Below are positions 1-5,826 of a DNA stretch of 6,678 bases, in pieces. Numbering within the stretch: position 1 is the first letter of the stretch; every line of letters begins with the position of its first letter. Under the pieces are notes generated by a model. That model saw nothing but the letters and a program-made list of their open reading frames with translations, was not told the DNA's origin and ran no database searches. The stretch comes from an uncultured Lachnospiraceae bacterium (GTDB lineage Bacteria > Bacillota > Clostridia > Lachnospirales > Lachnospiraceae): NCBI GenBank assembly GCA_946409475.1, contig CAMJWQ010000197.1, forward strand, positions 1-6,678, given 5' to 3'. A program made the translations under genes and the position numbers.

Positions 1-331
1 CCCTTAAATACGAATGAATCTGATGTATAGTCTTTGTCGTAAACAAAACCGGTCCTATGATTATATAAATTTCATCCATCTTAAATATTGAATAAACAAA
101 CTCATCATCCGTATATAAATAACATTTTTCCATGAAATCTGTTTCTGATTGACAAATTTTGCAGAAAAGTTCTTTATTATTACTTACCGGATCATAATCT
201 TTAAATTTTTCAAATGGTTCACCCAGGATTTTTCCACTCCGGTCTGTTATCCGAATTGGAACATTCTGTATTTTATAGATATTATAGATTATAAAATTCC
301 ATTTACTAAAATTATCTTTACTTAAACTCAT
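1..331 (-). CDS. Probable AraC-type transcriptional regulator, N-terminal part (cut by window edge)
   Basis: An open frame starts at ATG 331-329 and runs 110 codons without a stop to the left edge, so only the N-terminus is present. AAAGAGG lies 6 bases before the ATG. The protein begins MSLSKDNFSKWNFIIYNIYK and continues with PIRITDRSGKILG (about residues 25-37) and YSIFKMDEIYIIIGPVL (about 80-96). A short sensory N-terminus with a 'TD..G.IL' strand and a late 'I.IGP.L' strand resembles the ligand-sensing half of many clostridial AraC-family regulators, whose DNA-binding helix-turn-helix pair would lie at the C-terminus, beyond this window. Cysteines C57, C60 and C70 are clustered, which is compatible with but does not prove metal or redox sensing. 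It follows the ACT-domain gene by 66 bases on the same strand and may share its transcript. The AraC call is from pattern memory only, because the DNA-binding domain is not visible. Confidence 0.5.
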   Translation of the reverse strand, partial: MSLSKDNFSKWNFIIYNIYKIQNVPIRITDRSGKILGEPFEKFKDYDPVSNNKELFCKICQSETDFMEKCYLYTDDEFVYSIFKMDEIYIIIGPVLFTTKTIHQIHSYLR

Positions 332-362
332 TCCGAACCTCTTTGGGCAGCCTGCAACAGCC

Positions 363-375
363 ATCGCACAGCGAT
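363..375. other. Short perfect hairpin between the ACT gene and the AraC-like gene
   Basis: ATCGC-ACA-GCGAT is a perfect 5-bp stem with a 3-base loop. It lies in a GC-richer patch (about 340-377) in the otherwise AT-rich 66-base gap. No run of T follows on the minus strand, so it is not a standard intrinsic terminator. It could be a weak attenuator or an operator for the regulator downstream. Confidence 0.35.
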
Positions 376-397
376 CTTGTTCAATTTGAATTTATCA

Positions 398-763
398 TTA
401 TACTATCCGATAACCAGCTTTTGAAAGCACATCTAAAGCTTTCGAATAATTTTCTTCCTTCGTCAGGATATAATCTGTGTTGTAAGTGGATACGGCAAAA
501 ATACCGATATTATTTTCTGCGAGCAATGCCGATATTTTTGAGAGTATTCCGATTAATGAAAAATCTAACACTCCCTGTATCCGAAAAGCCTTCCAGCCAT
601 CCTCTCTTTCAATGGTATTCTCCGGCACATTTCCCGTAATGCATACAAGAGAATTTTCTTCATCTGTTCTTCCTATAAAGCAATATTCGCTTTCTAAATT
701 CACCATGGAATACTCTTTAACTTTACATATGGAAAAGTCCAGATCAATTTTCTTTATTTCCAT
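398..763 (-). CDS. ACT-domain protein (tandem ACT, ACT_7/CASTOR-like type)
   Basis: The 121-residue protein starts at ATG 763-761 (MEIKKIDLDF). GGAGG lies 5 bases before this ATG, whereas the longer frame to 826 overlaps the preceding lipoprotein gene and has no such site. The C-terminal half (about residues 56-121) has the signature GWKAFRIQG..DFSLIGILSKISALLAENNIGIFAVSTYNTDYIL, typical of the small bacterial ACT proteins grouped as COG3603. The N-terminal half (about 1-55) fits the first, more divergent ACT-like repeat. ACT domains bind small ligands, usually amino acids; no catalytic or DNA-binding domain is fused here, so it is likely a stand-alone sensor or allosteric partner. The ligand is unknown. 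It is the fourth gene of the probable operon, 22 bases after the small lipoprotein. Family assignment is firm; role is open. Confidence 0.87.
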   Translation of the reverse strand: MEIKKIDLDFSICKVKEYSMVNLESEYCFIGRTDEENSLVCITGNVPENTIEREDGWKAFRIQGVLDFSLIGILSKISALLAENNIGIFAVSTYNTDYILTKEENYSKALDVLSKAGYRIV

Positions 764-785
764 GCTATCCTCCATAATTAATTTG

Positions 786-1112
786 TCAATCTGAATAAGC
801 ATAAAAGCAATGCCACTCACCATCATCTAATGCGACCATTATAAATCCATCACCATAATTATACGTATAACTGTTTCCGATGCAGCCAAAATTGGAGGAA
901 CCATTTTCAGTTGGAATAGAATCTGCATCGACCGAAGAAATGATCTCTCCCTCAACACTCCCTGCATCACCCATGGGACCAATTTCATCCGTTCCATAAT
1001 ATAAGGTATCGTTTACTTTCAATATCATTTCGTTTTGAACAGTTTCAGAGCTGCATCCACCCAGTAATGCCACAGTCATGATCAATCCCAAAAACCATAA
1101 ATCCTTTTTCAT
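786..1112 (-). CDS. Small secreted lipoprotein, function unknown
   Basis: A 108-residue protein starting MKKDLWFLGLIMTVALLGGC. A charged n-region, a hydrophobic stretch (about 5-17) and the lipobox L17-G18-G19-C20 predict export and lipidation at C20, leaving a mature protein on the outer face of the membrane. Of two adjacent ATGs, the second (1112-1110) is preferred because GGGAG lies 5 bases before it; for the first, at 1115, the gap is only 2. The mature part has YYGTDEIGPMGDAGSVEGEI, then NFGCIGNSYTYNYGDGFIMVALDDGEWHCFYA at the C-terminus, with two further cysteines (in FGC and WHC) that might pair. I associate the pattern 'P.ENG.SNFGCIG..Y.Y..GDGFI' with small hypothetical lipoproteins of gut Clostridia, but know no function. 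The start lies 9 bases after the nitrilase gene, and its ribosome binding site overlaps that gene's stop codon, so the two are cotranscribed. Confidence 0.8.
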   Translation of the reverse strand: MKKDLWFLGLIMTVALLGGCSSETVQNEMILKVNDTLYYGTDEIGPMGDAGSVEGEIISSVDADSIPTENGSSNFGCIGNSYTYNYGDGFIMVALDDGEWHCFYAYSD

Positions 1113-1121
1113 CATATCTCC

Positions 1122-2060
1122 CTATACACTTCCATATTTGTCATAATAAGGCAATGTAACCGTTTCATAGAAATGCTTTCCTTTGGGATTCCCTGTTTTC
1201 CATGCCCGTTTATAAGAATCTGGCAGATCGGGAATCCAATACTCACCAGGGTACTTTTCTGCACTTTTTCGCTTGGAAGTATCCCATGAGATATCCGAAA
1301 TCACAAAGCCTTCCCCTTCGGAAAAAGGCTTCCTTGCAAGCACACGGCCGTTTCCGTCTGCTATTTGCGCCGCACCGACAAATTGTCTTGTCTGCATTTT
1401 ATCACAAGACGGGAAATTGTATGCCGTCACTTTTCCGCAGTGGCTTGCATGAACAATCGGAACACCCAGCAATTTTGCAAAAACCACAGGAGTCTCACAA
1501 GCCAGGTTTTGATTGTACTGCCTGAGCGGTTCTCTTTCGGGCGGGGCATCAATCGGCAAATCCCACCAGCAGGAACCGGACAGCACCAGATCAGCTTTAC
1601 CGGTTATCCGGCGTAACGTATCATACCGTATCATTTCCCAGCACAGGGCAACACCAAAGCTTCCGATGGGCGTAACCAGCACATTGTTTTCATCTCCCTT
1701 TGTATAATAGCAATTTTCAAACTGCGTTGGTATGTCCTTTTTATGTGCAAAGATTTCTCCGTTCGGAAAAACAAGATTGAACAAATTAAATGCATCTTTT
1801 CCGTTAAAGGTTATGTATGAGCCTCCGATTATTACCTTGTATTCAGCCGCCCATTGCTTGAGCAGCACCGGAACCTGACTGTTTTGTCTTGCCACATCCA
1901 GCATTTGTTCAGAAAAACCGATGGCAGATGTAAAAAATTCAGGAAGTAAAACGAGTTCGGCGCCTGATGAAACTGCTTGCTTAATATATTTTTCTGATTT
2001 GATCAAATTCGGCTTCACATCTGCAAAGTCCGCATTTAATTGAATAGCGGCTATTTTCAT
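1122..2060 (-). CDS. Carbon-nitrogen hydrolase (nitrilase superfamily)
   Basis: A full-length 312-residue member of the nitrilase/amidase superfamily, cytoplasmic, expected to hydrolyse a non-peptide C-N bond (amide or nitrile) through a thioester intermediate. The Glu-Lys-Cys triad is visible: E41 in ELVLLPEFF, K108 in AHKKDIPTQFEN, and C140 in GVALCWEM. The CWE context is also seen in nitrilases and aliphatic amidases. Other family signs are MKIAAIQLNA at the N-terminus, VIIGGSYI (about 76-83) and the GxxGVALCWEM strand. The C-terminal tail of about 45 residues (EKYPGEYWIPDLPDSYKR...) is an extension I cannot assign. The ATG at 2060 has GGAG 8 bases upstream. It follows the YjbR-GNAT gene by 39 bases and precedes the small lipoprotein by 9. 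Substrate cannot be told from sequence; nothing nearby marks a polyamine or cyanide pathway. Confidence 0.93.
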   Translation of the reverse strand: MKIAAIQLNADFADVKPNLIKSEKYIKQAVSSGAELVLLPEFFTSAIGFSEQMLDVARQNSQVPVLLKQWAAEYKVIIGGSYITFNGKDAFNLFNLVFPNGEIFAHKKDIPTQFENCYYTKGDENNVLVTPIGSFGVALCWEMIRYDTLRRITGKADLVLSGSCWWDLPIDAPPEREPLRQYNQNLACETPVVFAKLLGVPIVHASHCGKVTAYNFPSCDKMQTRQFVGAAQIADGNGRVLARKPFSEGEGFVISDISWDTSKRKSAEKYPGEYWIPDLPDSYKRAWKTGNPKGKHFYETVTLPYYDKYGSV

Positions 2061-2099
2061 ACTGTTATCTCCATCCTGTAATATTTTAATGCCCCCCTG

Positions 2100-2939
2100 T
2101 TAAATTTTTCGTTCCATACAAATGGAGTCCGGCATATCCGCATACTGCCCATAATTTGCTATCATTTTATATCCTGCCTTTTTATACAAATGATGTGCTG
2201 CTTCTAAGGGCTTTCCGGTTTCCAAAATACAAAACCGATATCCTTTTATTTTTGCTTTTGCTTCCAATCTCCTTAGGAGCTCTCCGCCCAAGCCCATATT
2301 CCGAACAGAGGGGTCCGTAAAAATACGTTTTAATTCGGCATGCTCCTCGTCATACATTTTAAAGGCACCGCATGCTACCGGTTCTCCATTTTTATAGGCC
2401 ACAATAACATCGTGAATGCTGTCTCTTTGGTTAAACTGATGATATTGGCTTCTCTGAAGTTTTTCCCCGACCAATTCGTCAAGGGCACAGTCCAGTCTGT
2501 TGCAAAGCATGGCAAAATCCAAATCTTCTCCATTCGTATCCTTAAATTCCAATTGTGACAAAGATGGTAGCCGTATTTTTGCCTTTTTGCAAAATTTTGC
2601 AACCACCGCATCATAGGCTTCCTCTATCATCTGAAACAGCATTTCCATATCGGAAAATGCATATAGGTCAATCGTATTCCAATATGGCTGCTGAACAGGC
2701 GGACAATGGTAGCCGCGTACTATGATTTCCGGATAAAGCTGTCGGTATAGATGGGCTTTTTCCGGATCACATTTTACTGTCATTTTATAAAAATTATCTT
2801 CCGGATTAAATTGTGCAAATATTTTTCCCATAACCCGGTAACAGATGGGATACTTACCAAAAGGTCTCGTTTCATATGCACCCGGTTGACTCAAACAGTA
2901 TTCTTTTATGGTCTGAATTATTTTTTTATTATTCTCCAT
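2100..2939 (-). CDS. YjbR/MmcQ-like domain fused to GNAT acetyltransferase
   Basis: A 279-residue two-domain protein. Residues about 1-125 match the YjbR/MmcQ family (CyaY-like fold): RPFGKYPICYRVMGKIFAQF near 25-44, a KM.VKCDPE strand at about 52-60, and PPVQQPYWNTIDL near 80-92, the usual 'K.HWNT' position. Residues about 138-279 form a GNAT domain: DLDFAMLCNRLDCAL, then VACGAFKM, LKRIFTDPSVRNMGLGGELLRRLEAKAKIKGY with the acetyl-CoA loop R213-N-M-G216-L-G218, and AHHLYKKAGYKMI. The GNAT half should transfer an acyl group from acyl-CoA to an amine; the YjbR half has no known enzymatic role and may recognise substrate or partner. ATG 2939-2937 has AAAGGAG 4 bases upstream. It is the first gene of the probable operon with the nitrilase. 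No good promoter was recognised before it. Domain calls are firm; substrate is unknown. Confidence 0.9.
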   Translation of the reverse strand: MENNKKIIQTIKEYCLSQPGAYETRPFGKYPICYRVMGKIFAQFNPEDNFYKMTVKCDPEKAHLYRQLYPEIIVRGYHCPPVQQPYWNTIDLYAFSDMEMLFQMIEEAYDAVVAKFCKKAKIRLPSLSQLEFKDTNGEDLDFAMLCNRLDCALDELVGEKLQRSQYHQFNQRDSIHDVIVAYKNGEPVACGAFKMYDEEHAELKRIFTDPSVRNMGLGGELLRRLEAKAKIKGYRFCILETGKPLEAAHHLYKKAGYKMIANYGQYADMPDSICMERKI

Positions 2940-3016
2940 GCCTGCTCCTTTACATCTGATTCTATAAAAATCCCTTTATTCAAATCACTCTATTTAAATT
3001 TCTTTTTCAGCATCAA

Positions 3017-3029
3017 TTCTGTTTCAGAA
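3017..3029. repeat. Perfect short dyad TTCTG-TTT-CAGAA
   Basis: Five-base arms around a TTT centre, 78 bases before the YjbR-GNAT start. It could be an operator for the downstream operon, but such short dyads occur by chance in AT-rich DNA. Confidence 0.3.
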
Positions 3030-3038
3030 CAATCTGAC

Positions 3039-3060
3039 AGTGATAACGCATTTATCCACT
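3039..3060. repeat. Imperfect inverted repeat upstream of the YjbR-GNAT operon
   Basis: AGTGATAA at 3039-3046 pairs with TTATCCACT at 3052-3060, with one unpaired C and a 5-base loop. No T-run follows on either strand, so a protein-binding site is more likely than a terminator. No protein can be named. Confidence 0.35.
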
Positions 3061-3128
3061 CAGCTAAAGTGAACTGGATTTCTGCTAAAATTCTTTAAAA
3101 AACATGCTCTTCTGGTGGGTAAATTTTG

Positions 3129-3157
3129 TTGACTTTCTCAGTAGGTGCTTACATAAC
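3129..3157 (+). promoter_or_regulatory. Orphan sigma-A-like promoter with overlapping imperfect dyad
   Basis: TTGACT (3129-3134, 5 of 6 to consensus) is followed, after a 17-base spacer, by CATAAC (3152-3157, 4 of 6). The spacer holds the imperfect dyad GTAGGTGCTTAC (3141-3152), and ACAG-AAG-CTGT (3156-3166) follows at the expected transcription start. It points into the 3' end of the acidic lipoprotein gene, which lies on the other strand, and has no plus-strand gene. It may be a relic of a lost gene, an antisense promoter, or chance. Confidence 0.3.
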
Positions 3158-3166
3158 AGAAGCTGT

Positions 3167-4036
3167 CTATTTAATACTGTTAATATTTTCTTCACTTAAA
3201 TTCCTATAGGGGACAGCCACTTTTTCTGCACCTTTCACATAGGAATCATGCCATTGATTATATTCCTCTGAATCGGCGGGCGCATTAAGTTCATATTTTC
3301 CGTCCGGCATAATGTAATACACGATACCATCCCCATCCTTATCGGCATCTTCGGGAAAAGGTTCTCCATCATAATTTGTCTCCGACAGGGATTTATCCCA
3401 GGCATCCACCATTTCCTCTTCGACATACGTATCTGATTCCCGGTCATATCGGTATAAGGTATATGGCCAAAATTCTCCGGCCAGCCCCTGATTATGGGAC
3501 CAGCCTGCTTCGATTACACCATTATCATAATAGGTAAGATTGGGAAATTCCGAAAATTCTTCCGTAACCGTATTGGTACTGCTATTAAAGTCATATATTT
3601 TTTCTATCATTCCCGCCGATGCGGTAGTTACATATTGAATGATCAATTCCTCTTTTCCATCCCGGTCAATGTCATATACTGCAAATTGATTTTCAGAAAT
3701 ATCATAATAATCATCAAAACCATAATCATAACCATCCGGAAAAGAATGATTACCATATACTCCCTCCAGTATAGAGACATAAGCATCGATCATGGAATCC
3801 CTATCGGTTTGAATCCCTTCTGTTCTGTTACCCTCTTCTGTTAAAGCGGCACTCTCACTATCTTCTGCTGAAGCTATATCCCCGCTGTCTTCTGTCTCTG
3901 CTTCAAGAGCCCCAATTGCCTCTTCCTTTGACATGTTATCCCCGGTCACACGGTTTCCACAAGCCGTTAAACAGCTTAACAAAATTAATGCGGCAGCTGC
4001 CATCCGGCCTTTTTGCTTTATTATATTTTTTTTCAA
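3167..4036 (-). CDS. Acidic surface lipoprotein with Asp-rich DxDxDG motifs, TTG start
   Basis: A 289-residue protein starting at TTG 4036-4034. This start is needed for a normal signal peptide: MKKNIIKQKGRM gives the positive n-region, AAAALILLSCLTA the hydrophobic core, and L23-T24-A25-C26 the lipobox; the next ATG (codon 12) would lose all positive charge. AAAGGA lies 10 bases upstream. Mature residues about 34-80 form an acidic linker rich in E, D, S and A. The rest (about 80-289) is a folded-looking domain with YDIDRDGKEELII (D122, D124, D126, E130), the loop common in VCBS/FG-GAP-like and EF-hand-like repeats, and a second loop EDADKDGDG (D230-D236). Both could bind calcium. It is likely anchored outside the membrane. 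Function is unknown; similar 'DxDGKEELI' lipoproteins are frequent in gut Clostridia. It stands apart from its neighbours (97 and 227 bases). Confidence 0.82.
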   Translation of the reverse strand: MKKNIIKQKGRMAAAALILLSCLTACGNRVTGDNMSKEEAIGALEAETEDSGDIASAEDSESAALTEEGNRTEGIQTDRDSMIDAYVSILEGVYGNHSFPDGYDYGFDDYYDISENQFAVYDIDRDGKEELIIQYVTTASAGMIEKIYDFNSSTNTVTEEFSEFPNLTYYDNGVIEAGWSHNQGLAGEFWPYTLYRYDRESDTYVEEEMVDAWDKSLSETNYDGEPFPEDADKDGDGIVYYIMPDGKYELNAPADSEEYNQWHDSYVKGAEKVAVPYRNLSEENINSIK

Positions 4037-4065
4037 CTTATTCCAGTCCTTTCAAATTGCCATTA

Positions 4066-4104
4066 TTATTGTGATAAAGCCTCGTTTAAAATTCCCGTTT
4101 CCAT
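4066..4104 (-). CDS. Candidate 12-residue leader peptide or micro-ORF
   Basis: On the minus strand GGGAGGG (4110-4116) lies 5 bases before ATG 4104-4102, a nearly ideal start site. The frame encodes METGILNEALSQ and ends at TAA 4068-4066, 29 bases before the TTG start of the lipoprotein gene. It follows the GNAT gene stop by 29 bases. It could be a leader peptide, a small protein, or the stub of a gene whose remainder was deleted. The peptide is not recognised. Support is the ribosome binding site alone. Confidence 0.4.
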   Translation of the reverse strand: METGILNEALSQ

Positions 4105-4133
4105 ATAAACCCTCCCATACATCGGAATTCATA

Positions 4134-4625
4134 CTACAAAACGTAATAATGAAGTACAATATCTTCATACGTACCATCTTTCATAAGAAATCCATCGGGA
4201 ATAATGCCCAATTTAACAAATCCAAGCTTTTTATATAGGCGAAGCGCTTTTTCATTTGTTCTGACCACCGCATTAAACTGTAAAAGCTTAAAGTTCAATT
4301 CCCTGGCCTTACTTAAACAATGGCTTACCAGTTTTTCACCTATGTGATGACCCCGAAGCTCTTTTTTTACCGCATAGCTTGCATTACAAATATGTCCGCA
4401 TCGTCCCACATTATTAGGATGAAGTATATAAATGCCCACAAGCTCCCCTCTGTCTTTATCAAAAGCGATGCCGGTATAGGATTGCAGTGAAAAGAATTCG
4501 TCACCGCCGTTAACTGTTAATAGATCCATTTGCGGGAAGGCAATGCCCTCCTCGACAATCTCATTCCAAATGCAAACTGCTTGTGAAATATCATTTTTAT
4601 GATATTCTCTTATCTCAATATTCAT
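4134..4625 (-). CDS. GNAT family N-acetyltransferase
   Basis: A complete 163-residue single-domain acetyltransferase. Order of motifs: MNIEIREYHKNDISQAVCIWNEIVEEG (first strand and helix), GELVGIYILHPN with GHICNASYAV (about 60-86, core strands), L90-R-G-H-H-I-G96-EKLVSHCLSKARELNF (motif A, acetyl-CoA pyrophosphate loop), LLQFNAVVRTNEKALRLYKKLGFVKLG (motif B), then a tail ending KDGTYEDIVLHYY. In motif A, His94 stands where glycine is most usual (RGxGxG); other GNAT proteins tolerate this. The 'NN.GRCGHICNASY' segment also resembles Mpr1-like amino-acid-analogue acetyltransferases, but the substrate cannot be assigned. ATG 4625-4623 has GAGGAAGG 6 bases upstream. The gene begins 21 bases after the hydrolase stop, so both are probably on one transcript. 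Confidence 0.92.
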   Translation of the reverse strand: MNIEIREYHKNDISQAVCIWNEIVEEGIAFPQMDLLTVNGGDEFFSLQSYTGIAFDKDRGELVGIYILHPNNVGRCGHICNASYAVKKELRGHHIGEKLVSHCLSKARELNFKLLQFNAVVRTNEKALRLYKKLGFVKLGIIPDGFLMKDGTYEDIVLHYYVL

Positions 4626-4646
4626 ATAAAACCTTCCTCACAGTAA

Positions 4647-5201
4647 CTATATAGACAGATAATCTTTCACCTGACCCATAATGATTCTTATATTTTCAAT
4701 ATTTGTCAGTGTATTTTCCGTTTCCAGGGAATGATCGGCATTCTCAATCAGATACAGGCGCAGTCCTTCTTTCGCACACTTTTTCTTTAAGTCCTCCGTA
4801 TTGATCCAATTATCCTTTGTTCCATGAAAAACAATTCCTTTCTTAATGGATAGGGTCAGGGTTTCTTGTATTGGTGTAAATATTATATGCCTGACATCAA
4901 GCTTATGGCTGTCTGCATAATCTGCCGCCAAAATACTTCCCAGACTCTTTGATATGAAAATTATCGTTTCATATTGGGAAAAATCCATTTCATCCAACTG
5001 TCTTTTTACTTGCTTCCTGGCCAGGGCAAAAGCCTCTTGTTTTTTTCCGGCATCCCCCTTTACAGCCTTCGGCATCTCCCCATAAAATACTTCTCTATAT
5101 TCATAGTTCAAACCTGCCGCTAAATCTTTTGAAAAATATAACAACGGCTTATCCGTATGATATCCTATTCCAGGAAATAAAATGGCTATCTTATCGTTCA
5201 T
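4647..5201 (-). CDS. Small alpha/beta-fold hydrolase
   Basis: A 184-residue protein starting MNDKIAILFPGIGY at ATG 5201-5199. The frame stays open to an ATG at 5264, but only the 5201 start has a ribosome binding site (GAGG, 6 bases before), and the family's first strand begins right after it. Features: FPGIGY (9-14, oxyanion-hole loop), the nucleophile elbow I-S-K-S86-L-G-S (S84 replaces the usual glycine of GxSxG), the acid D130 in FHGTKDNW, and the base H157 in ENADHSLE. The lid is minimal. It resembles compact serine hydrolases of Clostridia with the 'FPGIGYxxDKPLLYFS' start; substrate is unknown, and esterase or thioesterase activity is a guess. It lies 102 bases after vanZ and 21 before the GNAT gene. 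Confidence 0.88.
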   Translation of the reverse strand: MNDKIAILFPGIGYHTDKPLLYFSKDLAAGLNYEYREVFYGEMPKAVKGDAGKKQEAFALARKQVKRQLDEMDFSQYETIIFISKSLGSILAADYADSHKLDVRHIIFTPIQETLTLSIKKGIVFHGTKDNWINTEDLKKKCAKEGLRLYLIENADHSLETENTLTNIENIRIIMGQVKDYLSI

Positions 5202-5250
5202 TCTTATCCTCATTTCCATGTAAAATATACAGTGACTTTCTTCAAAAATC

Positions 5251-5259
5251 ATTTTAACA
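5251..5259 (-). promoter_or_regulatory. Candidate extended -10 promoter for the hydrolase-GNAT pair
   Basis: On the minus strand the sequence reads TGTTAAAAT: an extended -10 (TGn) joined to TAAAAT (5 of 6). The expected start point would be near 5244, leaving a leader of about 43 bases before ATG 5201. No -35 hexamer was found at the right distance. There is no terminator between vanZ and this site, so readthrough from vanZ is also possible. Confidence 0.33.
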
Positions 5260-5303
5260 CGCATGATTTTTCTGATCCGTATTATGAATTAAAATTCGTT
5301 ACT

Positions 5304-5819
5304 TCATGTATTATTATAAAGGAATAAAATTAAAAAACAAACTATTCCGGTTATCGGAGCGATTATTTCGACGGCATACCTGACTTTACTTACGTCTTTA
5401 AACAGCAGCAATAAAATTCTATAGGCAGCTATTCCTATAAATCCTCCCAAGCCATTCAAAATCACATCATCTATATCAGTGACACCAATTTTGAATATAT
5501 ATTGTATTATTTCAACGGATAAGCCGATTAAGATTATCCACAAAACATTTTTATACAGTCTTTTATCGCTATTAAACAAAGTCAAATAAACACCCAAGGG
5601 TATGAATAAGACAATGTTGCCTAACACATTGCTGAGTGCAAAGCTATGTAAAACTATATTGCCGTCCGATAAATAACTAATTATGGAACGGAACGGCACA
5701 ACGTTTATAGAGCTGAACGAATGCCTTTTCATAAATAGTAATGCGAATAGAATTACAATATAAAAAGCAAAAACGGAATAAAGTAAAAAATTATGTATGA
5801 TTCGATGATGTCTTTTCAT
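5304..5819 (-). CDS. VanZ-family membrane protein
   Basis: A 171-residue integral membrane protein with about five hydrophobic segments (roughly 11-30, 65-83, 91-110, 118-140, 148-168). VanZ-family signatures are present: INVVPFRSII (about 38-47), SNVLGNIVLFIPLGVYL (63-79), and EIIQYIFKIGVTDIDDVILNGLGGFIGI (103-130), with E103, Q106, D115, D117, D118 and N122 in the usual places. VanZ of the enterococcal van cluster gives low-level teicoplanin resistance, but stand-alone relatives are common in Firmicutes. No other van genes are visible, so glycopeptide resistance should not be assumed. ATG 5819-5817 has GGGAGG 6 bases upstream, part of a 14-base sequence that recurs 58 bases further up. It is transcribed divergently from gntR and may be its target. 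Confidence 0.92.
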   Translation of the reverse strand: MKRHHRIIHNFLLYSVFAFYIVILFALLFMKRHSFSSINVVPFRSIISYLSDGNIVLHSFALSNVLGNIVLFIPLGVYLTLFNSDKRLYKNVLWIILIGLSVEIIQYIFKIGVTDIDDVILNGLGGFIGIAAYRILLLLFKDVSKVRYAVEIIAPITGIVCFLILFLYNNT

Positions 5820-5826
5820 GGCCTTT

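Larger units (their letters stand above)
2940..3166. other. Intergenic region with small dyads, no gene
   Basis: This 227-base gap separates the acidic lipoprotein gene from the YjbR-GNAT gene. It holds a near-perfect inverted repeat at 3039-3060 (AGTGATAA / TTAT-C-CACT, one bulged base, loop CGCAT), a perfect TTCTG-TTT-CAGAA dyad at 3017-3029, and a plus-strand promoter-like sequence at 3129-3157. No GC-rich hairpin followed by T residues was found for the upstream gene, and no convincing minus-strand promoter for the downstream one. Short plus-strand reading frames here lack ribosome binding sites. Confidence 0.5.

Noticed and set aside
1202..1707. Several plus-strand frames inside the nitrilase gene
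   Set aside because: All are antisense shadows of a gene with an intact catalytic triad.
2751..3098. Plus-strand frame of 115 codons over the YjbR-GNAT start
   Set aside because: It lies antisense to the strongly supported YjbR-GNAT gene for over half its length, has low-complexity F/I/S-rich composition and no ribosome binding site.
3494..3844. Plus-strand frame of 116 codons within the acidic lipoprotein gene
   Set aside because: Its runs of I, R and F are the antisense of Asp/Tyr-rich codons; no domain or ribosome binding site.
5286..5297. Perfect dyad GAATTAAAATTC after vanZ as a terminator
   Set aside because: The stem is A/T only apart from the end pair and no T-run follows; too weak to end transcription.
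5304..5819. Glycopeptide-resistance cluster
   Set aside because: Only a VanZ-like protein is present; no VanH, VanA-type ligase, VanX or VanR/S genes are in the window.
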